Below are positions 18,001-25,877 of a stretch of 42,787 nt of DNA, one piece after another. Numbering within the stretch: position 1 is the stretch's first letter; each line of letters begins with the position of its first letter. The translations under genes were made by a program, and so were the position numbers. Below the pieces are notes generated by a model, which did not search any database, was not told the DNA's origin, and saw only the letters and a program-made list of their open reading frames with translations. The DNA is from Methanobacteriota archaeon. Lineage in GTDB: Archaea; Thermoplasmatota; Poseidoniia; Poseidoniales; Thalassarchaeaceae. The stretch covers positions 1 through 42,787 of the forward strand of contig PBBV01000023.1 in the NCBI GenBank assembly GCA_002717835.1, given 5' to 3'.

Positions 18001-20365
18001 AGCATCGGATTTCACCGGCGGCGCACCAGAAAAGTGGTTGAAAACAGAGCTTTCAGATGCTGTAGACTGCTTACGACTCAAACTCTTGGATATGTTGGGT
18101 TCAGAGGGCCCCAGAACGCTCGACGCAATCTCTGACAGACTTCCATTTCCCAAGGCACAGGTAGATGCGGCGCTTCAAGAACTTGAAATGAGGAACCTAG
18201 TTGCAATCGGCTTCTTCACGCAAACCGATGAGGGGGAGTACATTCTCCGACTGGACGAGTATAGAATAACTGGAGGGAAACTGAATGTAGTGGACTATAG
18301 GACCCTCCAGACACTGATTTACAATAAATCATTCGAGCGCAGGCTTGAACCACTCGACGCTATAAGGGACCTAGTCTTTGTCCAGCGAAGGGATGAACTA
18401 CTCTACAGAGTCAAGGACTACCGATTCAGAGACTGGATCGACATAAAGCACGACAGAGATATCGTAAACGGGCGTTTGCTCCACAATCGTGTCGGATACA
18501 CCCATCGTAACCAGATACCCCTGCTTCTCGGACTCAGAGCAGAGCCATGGCTCGGTCCTATGGAATTGGAACTTTTGGAAAAGATTCCCGAGTCAGGCAT
18601 AACAAGGGCGAAGCTCCTCAAGATGTATCCCTCTGGAAAGGAGAACCAGCATGTTCAGAGGACAGTCAAAAGTGCACTATCGAATCTTGAAAGGCAACTC
18701 GCCACGGTAAAGAGATACGAGAAGGTGCCCAATAGGAAGCGGTCCGTCTCGTACATCGAGAAGGTCCACGGCGCTATAGAGCCGATGAGCTTCGAGGATT
18801 CCATACATCTCCTGATAGAGAGAATCGGACCCATAAAGCCTCAGATACTCAGGTTTTACGTCAGCAGGCCAGTAGAGGAACTAGCAGAGGCTCTTAGGAT
18901 ACTGGAGTCGAGCGGCAGAGTTTCCAAGGTCGTTGCACTTCAGCCAGACCCGACTGATTATTACGCCTCGCCAAAGGACGCAGAAAGGCTCCTAGCACCA
19001 ATGCAGGAAGACAGATCGATGAGGATTCTCTCTCAGTCCGATCCTTTCTGCAGCCGATTTATACAGGAAGTACGTCTGGTGCTCAGGCAGGGATGGTATA
19101 ACCCTGTTTTCAAGGGTGTAGACCCAGTCGGTCGCATACTGATGTTCGTTGTAAATGACTACTTGGAGATAAAGGACGTCCACGTGCCTCTGAGCTACCT
19201 TGAGGAATTCAAAGATGCATTCGGTGAAATGCTCGATAACTATCGGGATCGACTCGTCGACATCTCTGTCCTCCATGCCTTCAATGGGGTTCCAGTCCAC
19301 GACTGTGACGAGAATATTCAATCAGTACTTGCTGACCTTGGATTTTCTTCCATGGGCGACGGAGAGCGCTATCTCCGAGGAGGGGTAGTTCAGCCGAGAC
19401 CTAGGAAAGACGCTTACAGGGCCCTTTTCCACCACCAGAACATGCATCAAAAAACCAGATGGGAAAATGAGACCATTGCACTTGAGAATATCGCTGAATT
19501 GCGGGACGATTTCGCCCTTAGGGGGAGGTGCGAAATGTATCGTGTTGATTTACAGTCGATGGCCTCTGCACACCAGCTACATCAAGGCACAAATCTGAGG
19601 CATCACCTGATATGGGCTAGATACGGGCATTTCCAGCGACTCCTCACAATACGAAACTCGGAGCCTCCAGAGGAGGATATGGATGTGATACAGTTCTTCG
19701 ACGAACATCATGATGCGGAACTCTTCATGGAACGTCATGCCTTGAAACGGTCAGAGTTCAGGAAGATAATTTCCCCCCTCGTCCGATCGGGACACATAGT
19801 TCAGGATTACAGGGGCGGATTCAGGACCGTCCAGCCTCTGAAGAATGTCGACCTGTGGGACGTTAAAAGGAAGTATATTGAAGACCTTGTTGAGAACTTC
19901 CCCATACTGACTTTGAAGCAAACAGAGAGACTCGCAGGATCAGCATTCTCAGCAGAGGAAATATCCGATGTTATGAGGGGGCTCGAGGAAGAAGGCGTGC
20001 TCACCCGAGGTTTCCTGGTAGATGACATGCAAGACGTATGTTGGGGCAGATTGGAACTCCTGGAAAGTGGAAGCAGCGCGGTCAAGACCCGAGATTTGGT
20101 GATACCCCCAAGCGACTCTTTGATCCATTATTTCTCGACCATCCTCCGTAGTCGATTTGGATATGGATCAGCATACCTCGTTTTCCACAAAGAGGAGCCC
20201 ATTGCTGCATTCAAAGCCAATACCAGGGAAGGCCTGTTGGAAATAACAGATTTTGTCGGGGACTCAGACCTTGAGAGGGAGGCCCTTAGAGTCATGAAGG
20301 AATTCGCATGGGAACACGATATGCCACTCTCTGGAAAAATATACGAGAGACTAAGATCCAGGTGA
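15074..20365 (+). CDS. lhr: Lhr-type (large helicase-related) SF2 DNA helicase with very long C-terminal extension
   Basis: [15 protein letters not shown] (Walker A), MIVDEMHSL (motif II), [48 protein letters not shown]; about 900 aa of additional winged-helix-like sequence. Confidence 0.87.
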   Translation: [1763 protein letters not shown]

Positions 20366-21319
20366 ATCTTTCTTCCTGAGTGGCAATTCCAGAATCCTGA
20401 TTACGTGGGCGTGAAGTTCCGGAAGAAGCCCAAAGAGTGCAAGCGCCATCAAGAACATGGCCCCTAGGCTTGCCACCTTTGCCGCATAACTGTGGGCGAA
20501 TTCAAAGATATCCATGCCAAGCCACCTCCAATCCTGGTAATTTACATGCAACCACACTATCCCTGCGTTTCTAAAAGCGTTCAGAATGAATATGGTTGGG
20601 ACCGCTATGAACAATCCACGAGCCTTCCTTTTCCAACTCACGCCAGACAATGCTACTATCGCCCCGACGAAGACAATCATTGATTGCAACGCTGAACAAG
20701 AAAGTATGAATCCGATGCTAACCGGCTGTCCACTCGAATCGACCATGGGCAGGTAGAAACCTCCTTCTCCCAGTGGTTCAGTAAGTATGACTCTGCTGCC
20801 ACCCCACTCAGTAGTCAGTATGTGACCGCCTTGAGCCAGATCGACCATCATAGGTCCCAAGGAGTATGAACCAGCCCCCGACGCCTTTAGCCACCAGACA
20901 GTGATCGAACCCGTCATCTCCACGAAGCCCATGTTAAGCGCGGGTACGGCATACACGACGTAGTATGGAATTACACTCCAAGCAACCGCCCCCCTCAGCC
21001 ATACAAGAGTTGGATCCAGTCGAGAACCGTTCATCTCAACATATGCTAAAACTACACCCGCAGGGAGACACACCGATGTCATGATCACAAGGACAGGATC
21101 TTCAATCTCTACATAATGTTCAGCTAAGAGATATACTGAGATCCCGGATAATAGCCATCCAACTGCTGCATACACGGAACGCCCCTTTGATTTTTTCCTG
21201 TGAAATTCAATCGCCAGGAAGAGGGCACCTGTTATGGTAATGAAGATCCGCATCATCTCTGGATGCACGCCAACGGCCTCTGAGATGTAGCTGACCATGA
21301 GGCCGACGGGCTCCTTCAT
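20351..21319 (-). CDS. artA: Archaeosortase A-like (exosortase/archaeosortase family) membrane transpeptidase/protease
   Basis: Polytopic protein with candidate catalytic motifs in order: LSCSALQSM (Cys), LNAFRNAGIVWL (Arg), FEFAHSYAAKVAS (His). Confidence 0.85.
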   Translation of the reverse strand: MKEPVGLMVSYISEAVGVHPEMMRIFITITGALFLAIEFHRKKSKGRSVYAAVGWLLSGISVYLLAEHYVEIEDPVLVIMTSVCLPAGVVLAYVEMNGSRLDPTLVWLRGAVAWSVIPYYVVYAVPALNMGFVEMTGSITVWWLKASGAGSYSLGPMMVDLAQGGHILTTEWGGSRVILTEPLGEGGFYLPMVDSSGQPVSIGFILSCSALQSMIVFVGAIVALSGVSWKRKARGLFIAVPTIFILNAFRNAGIVWLHVNYQDWRWLGMDIFEFAHSYAAKVASLGAMFLMALALFGLLPELHAHVIRILELPLRKKDSPGS

Positions 21320-21369
21320 GTTGCTCAACTATCCTCAACGCGTATAGAGGATGCCCGAATCCGAGTACT

Positions 21370-22467
21370 GTGCATCACGATGAAGTGGGCGACACTCGCG
21401 CAACGGTTCTGATTCCAACTATCAACAATCCGAATGAACTCAGAGTAGTACTTGAGCGGCTTCTTCAGGATTCGGACGGATCTTATGATATCAAAGTCAT
21501 CGATTCTAGTAGCAATCAGGAAACGTCAGAATTGTGTTCGGAACTTGGAGTTCAACGGATTGCCGACTCCAGCCGAACAAGGGCAGATGCGTGTAACAAT
21601 GGCTTGTCTGAAGTGCAAACCCCGTACACGTTATTCACAGATGATGACGTCATACCACCTTCAAAGTGGGTCAAGAGATTGACTAGATGGTTCGACAATG
21701 AAAATGTAGCAGGCGTGGGCGGCACGAATTTCGCTCCAGACGAAGACCCGTGGCTATCAAAATGCACCGATGTAGCATTTGGAGCACGCATCATGACTGC
21801 TGGGACCAGATACGGCGCGAGACCGGACGCAGAGCTTGTCGAAGTGACACATAATCCTGGCGTCAATGTCGCCTATAGAACAGAAGTACTCAGGGAGGTC
21901 GGGGGATTCGATGAAGGCGCTATTGGCGCTGAGGATGTATTGCTCGACTCAAAGATAGTAAGTGCTGGCCATCGGCTGTTCCTTGACCCCTCCTGCACCA
22001 TGCCTCATCGACGTCGACCGGCCCTCATCCCTATGATGAAACAAATCCGTAATTATGGCTACGTTAGAAGACTTGCAATTGACAGGGAACCCTCGCTGAG
22101 ATCTCCCACACACAGAGCCGTCCAGATGTTCCCTTTGGCCGTTGTTATTGCTTCCCTAGCTCTGGCATACGGTGTAGCCAATGGTGGAGCTCAGTGGGAA
22201 TTTTGGTTCACTCTTGAAGGCGAATGGGACGCCTCCAGAGCGTCATTTCACTTCTCTCTAGGTGCAATCTCTCTCTACCTCTTGGTATGCGTCCTCGGCG
22301 CGGCGCTGGGAACCTCCCCTCATAGATCCGTAAGTACTGTATTGGCTTCTTGTATCACTATACCCGCGGCACACCTGGCCTACGGATGGGGTATGATGAA
22401 AGCCGAGTGGGGCCTTTTGGTGGGCTCTATTTCAATTACGGCAATAGACGACAAGGAGCGATCTTGA
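21370..22467 (+). CDS. Family 2 glycosyltransferase with C-terminal TM segments
   Basis: ATVLIPTINNPNELRVVLERLLQ, LFTDDDVIPPSKWV, GGFDEGAIGAEDVLLDSKI, followed by hydrophobic helices. GTG start. Confidence 0.87.
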   Translation: MHHDEVGDTRATVLIPTINNPNELRVVLERLLQDSDGSYDIKVIDSSSNQETSELCSELGVQRIADSSRTRADACNNGLSEVQTPYTLFTDDDVIPPSKWVKRLTRWFDNENVAGVGGTNFAPDEDPWLSKCTDVAFGARIMTAGTRYGARPDAELVEVTHNPGVNVAYRTEVLREVGGFDEGAIGAEDVLLDSKIVSAGHRLFLDPSCTMPHRRRPALIPMMKQIRNYGYVRRLAIDREPSLRSPTHRAVQMFPLAVVIASLALAYGVANGGAQWEFWFTLEGEWDASRASFHFSLGAISLYLLVCVLGAALGTSPHRSVSTVLASCITIPAAHLAYGWGMMKAEWGLLVGSISITAIDDKERS

Positions 22468-23738
22468 TGTCTGATTCAGAACGAGTCATTGTGAAAATAG
22501 GGCTGGATGACACCGATCATCCGGAAGGCGGATGTACGACATACGATTTGAATGAGCTATCCAGATTGCTCACACACAACATCGATTCCGCAGAAGAGAT
22601 AGAAAGGAGGCTGGTCAGGCTATGGCCTTTCGCTGAACGCAGAACTCGGGGGAATGCCGCATTGTGCCTCTTGATCTCAATCAACCCGAAGGATATCGGG
22701 ACACTCCACGAAATTCTTCAGCATTGGATACCAGAGCCAGATTATTCAGAAATTAGAAATGCATCGAGGCCAGCAATTGTAGTTGGGTTAGGGAATGCCC
22801 CTGCGTCATGGTATTGGGAAACAGTCAGGGGTTATGTGCTCCTTGATGATAGATTATCATCCATTGAAGCATCCGATTATCGGGTAATTTCCCGCAGCAA
22901 CAGCCCTCATGGAGCAATCGGGGCATCAGCAGCCGTTGCATGGCCAGCCTCCGATTTTACTTGGGAACTCGTTGCTTGGAGACATCCAGATCGTGTAGGC
23001 AGTCCAAGAGTTGTTGATGCAGAACTCATAGAATCATTATCTGTCAGACATCCCGGTACATTTGCCAACAGGGACCCTACTACTGGAAGGTGCCTAATAG
23101 CGCCAAGGACGCCTTGTCCAGTACTATATGGCATCAGGGGCCTCAGCCAGTCCTCAATTACCGCTGCACACAATGATCTACAAGCTTCGGATTCCATTGA
23201 ACAGAGTTTTGAATTCGGGATACATAGGACAAATCAATGCAGTGATGATCATCTGGACTATATTTTCGTCGGGACAGTTACCAGTGAGCCCGTCATCGGC
23301 CCCGGCGGACATGTGTCTATGACAGCGATATCAGGCGGGAAGAACGAGTCTTTAGTGGCTTTCAAAGAGGGTGGCCATGTAAATTCAGAGGTTCGAACTA
23401 TGCATGTCGGGGACATCATAAGCTGGGTCGGACTTCGCTCACCCAGCGGCTCAATACACCTTGAGAGAGTGTGTTTGGTCGATCCGGTCCCGATTATCAA
23501 GAATCGACCAATTTGCTGTGGTTCCTCCATGAAAAGCGAGGGTAAGAGATCATTACTCCGATGCCCAAAATGCGAGACGAAACGCGAGAGATCATGGGTA
23601 TCCATGCCCCTACGAAACGCAGGTGTATGGGCCGAGCCACCTCCCAGCCACAGAAGGCACATAGCAAAACCACTTTCTGAAGGGCTGCCGTATGTTGCTC
23701 CCCTAGCAACCGGTTTTGCCCCATCCCCACCAAAGTAA
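22467..23738 (+). CDS. tiaS: tRNA(Ile2) 2-agmatinylcytidine synthetase TiaS
   Basis: MSDSERVIVKIGLDDTDHPEGGCTTYDLNELSRLL; IGASAAVAW; C-terminal zinc-ribbon-like CCGSSMKSEGKRSLLRCPKC. Start overlaps the GT2 stop (TGATG). Confidence 0.9.
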   Translation: MSDSERVIVKIGLDDTDHPEGGCTTYDLNELSRLLTHNIDSAEEIERRLVRLWPFAERRTRGNAALCLLISINPKDIGTLHEILQHWIPEPDYSEIRNASRPAIVVGLGNAPASWYWETVRGYVLLDDRLSSIEASDYRVISRSNSPHGAIGASAAVAWPASDFTWELVAWRHPDRVGSPRVVDAELIESLSVRHPGTFANRDPTTGRCLIAPRTPCPVLYGIRGLSQSSITAAHNDLQASDSIEQSFEFGIHRTNQCSDDHLDYIFVGTVTSEPVIGPGGHVSMTAISGGKNESLVAFKEGGHVNSEVRTMHVGDIISWVGLRSPSGSIHLERVCLVDPVPIIKNRPICCGSSMKSEGKRSLLRCPKCETKRERSWVSMPLRNAGVWAEPPPSHRRHIAKPLSEGLPYVAPLATGFAPSPPK

Positions 23739-23766
23739 TTATCCGGTCGACGCTCATCAAACGTAT

Positions 23767-24003
23767 ATGGCCACTATACTAGGCGAGGGCGTAGCAGCTG
23801 ATGTAGCACTATTAGTCCTCAGCATGGTTGCGATTTTTTTGATCTACAGAATCCTCAAGGGTAGACCGAAATTCGTCGAAGATGAGGATGAGAGGGTCCC
23901 TGAACATCTTAGATCCAAGGAACTCACTGAGCCATCCGATGAGGCACTTGAGGACCTGGACCGGCTGATGGGAGAAAATGCTCTTCCTGATGATGATGAG
24001 TAA
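23767..24003 (+). CDS. Small single-TM protein with acidic cytoplasmic-type tail
   Basis: MATILGEGVAADVALLVLSMVAIFLIYRILKGRPKFVEDEDERVPEHLRSKELTEPSDEALEDLDRLMGENALPDDDE: one TM helix followed by acidic sequence. Confidence 0.6.
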   Translation: MATILGEGVAADVALLVLSMVAIFLIYRILKGRPKFVEDEDERVPEHLRSKELTEPSDEALEDLDRLMGENALPDDDE

Positions 24004-24087
24004 AATCTGGTGGTTTTCGATTAGATTTTCATTACAGATATAGCAATTTGTAGTTGTAGTTATATTCACTGCTTCAGCCGCTCAGAC

Positions 24088-25842
24088 ATGAGTTTTGCAC
24101 CAGAGGGCTACGATTTTGGAAAAGAAGAGAATTATTCATTCGCGATGAATGTTACATGTGCCAATGACGAAGCCCGGAAAATGTTCGTCGAAGGGTTTGG
24201 CCACATGCTGAACTACAACCACGAGCAAGCAATCGCCTGCTTCTCGGAATGCACAGAGGCAGATCCGAACTGCGCAATGGCATGGTGGGGAATTTCTTAC
24301 TGCGTATCCTCGAATTACAACTGGGCCCCAGGTCTAGGTTCAGGTCATGATTCCATTCAGCAGGCCCTCTCTGTTATGGGCCATTGCACAGAGTTGGAGC
24401 AAGATCTGATTCGGGCATTGTCCACACGGCACTCGGCGGAGGCTCGCGATGCAGCAGACCCCTCTGTGCTGAACATGGGCAACGACCCCGAATTGAACGT
24501 AGCCTTTGCCGAGGCTATGGCGCCACTGTACGAGAAATACGAGGGCAATTTGGACGTGACAGCCATCTATGTCGAGGCCTTGATGAACCTGAAGGCATGG
24601 CAACTATGGGATAAAAATACATCAACAGGAGAGATAACTCCCGCCGATGATAACACGCTTTTGCTCGTGAAGATCATGGAAGAGGCTTTCGAAAACAGCG
24701 ATGAAGCGAAAGTACACCCGGCACTGTGTCATTTGTACTGCCATGCTCTCGAACTGTCCCCCTTTCCTGAAAAGGCCCTTCCAGCCGCTGACGTACTTCG
24801 CACCCGCATGCCCGGACTTGGTCATCTAGTTCACATGCCTTCCCATATCGACGCTTGGGTCGGTCAGTGGAAAGAGGCCATAGAATGCAATATCGCTGCT
24901 GTTGAGGCCGATGATCGATATGTGGAGAATACTGGCAATGAATCGCAGTTCTACAAGTTCTATCGCATGCACAACCATCACTTCATCGTCTGGTGCGCAA
25001 TGTTCGATGGCCAATATGAGACAGCCTTGAAGTATGCCAGAAAAGCTGTAGATACTCTCCCTGCTGGGGACGAGAACAGCGGCGTGCAGTTTATGCTCGC
25101 AGGCATCATTCCTATGGGAGCCATTTTCTTGGAATCATACGTAACAATGCCTTGGCACGTGATGGTTAGATTCGGCAAGTGGGACGAAATAATTGCTGAA
25201 CCCATGTACACTGACAAGGATGTCTTTCCAGCCACCATCGCCACTCAACACTATGCCCGTGGCGTGGCCTATGCCTCCAAGGGCATGGTCACGGAGGCAG
25301 AAGCTGAGCAAGCCCTTTTCAAAGAAGCACTCAAGAATCCGGCCCTTGCAGGCCGCCTGATGCATAACAACTTCATGTATCAAGATCCCAATGAGGGTCC
25401 TTCGATCCTCAATGTTAATGACGCTATTCTTGAAGCAGAGATTGAATATCGACGACAGTACATTTCCAAGGAAAACGGATCATCGTACGATTTCACCGCT
25501 GCATTTGAAGAACTTCGTAGAGGGGTCGACCTCTCGTTGAACTTAGCCTACAATGAGCCATGGGGGCAAATGCAGCCTGTCCGCCATATCCTTGGGGCAC
25601 TGCTGCTAGAACAAGGTGAGGTAGCAGAAGCCGAGGAAGTTTACCGAGCTGATATCGAACTATGGAAAGATAACATGTGGGGCTTACTGGGATTGAAGCT
25701 TTGTCTAGAGGCCCGTGGAGACGACACCGGCGAACTACAGAGGGTAACCGAGCTGTTCGAAGAAAGAAGCGTCAGAGCAGACATCAAACCGGCAAAAACC
25801 TGTTTCTGCGCGCAGGAAAGCCTAGATACGTCATGCTGTTAA
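24088..25842 (+). CDS. TPR-repeat protein with Cys-rich C-terminus
   Basis: Helical repeat sequence (NHEQAIACFSECTEADPNCAMAWWGISY; YETALKYARKAVDTLPAG; GEVAEAEEVYRADIELW) ending TCFCAQESLDTSCC. Confidence 0.75.
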   Translation: MSFAPEGYDFGKEENYSFAMNVTCANDEARKMFVEGFGHMLNYNHEQAIACFSECTEADPNCAMAWWGISYCVSSNYNWAPGLGSGHDSIQQALSVMGHCTELEQDLIRALSTRHSAEARDAADPSVLNMGNDPELNVAFAEAMAPLYEKYEGNLDVTAIYVEALMNLKAWQLWDKNTSTGEITPADDNTLLLVKIMEEAFENSDEAKVHPALCHLYCHALELSPFPEKALPAADVLRTRMPGLGHLVHMPSHIDAWVGQWKEAIECNIAAVEADDRYVENTGNESQFYKFYRMHNHHFIVWCAMFDGQYETALKYARKAVDTLPAGDENSGVQFMLAGIIPMGAIFLESYVTMPWHVMVRFGKWDEIIAEPMYTDKDVFPATIATQHYARGVAYASKGMVTEAEAEQALFKEALKNPALAGRLMHNNFMYQDPNEGPSILNVNDAILEAEIEYRRQYISKENGSSYDFTAAFEELRRGVDLSLNLAYNEPWGQMQPVRHILGALLLEQGEVAEAEEVYRADIELWKDNMWGLLGLKLCLEARGDDTGELQRVTELFEERSVRADIKPAKTCFCAQESLDTSCC

Positions 25843-25877
25843 GGGTTGTAACTTCCTTTAGGAGGGAGATGATAATC

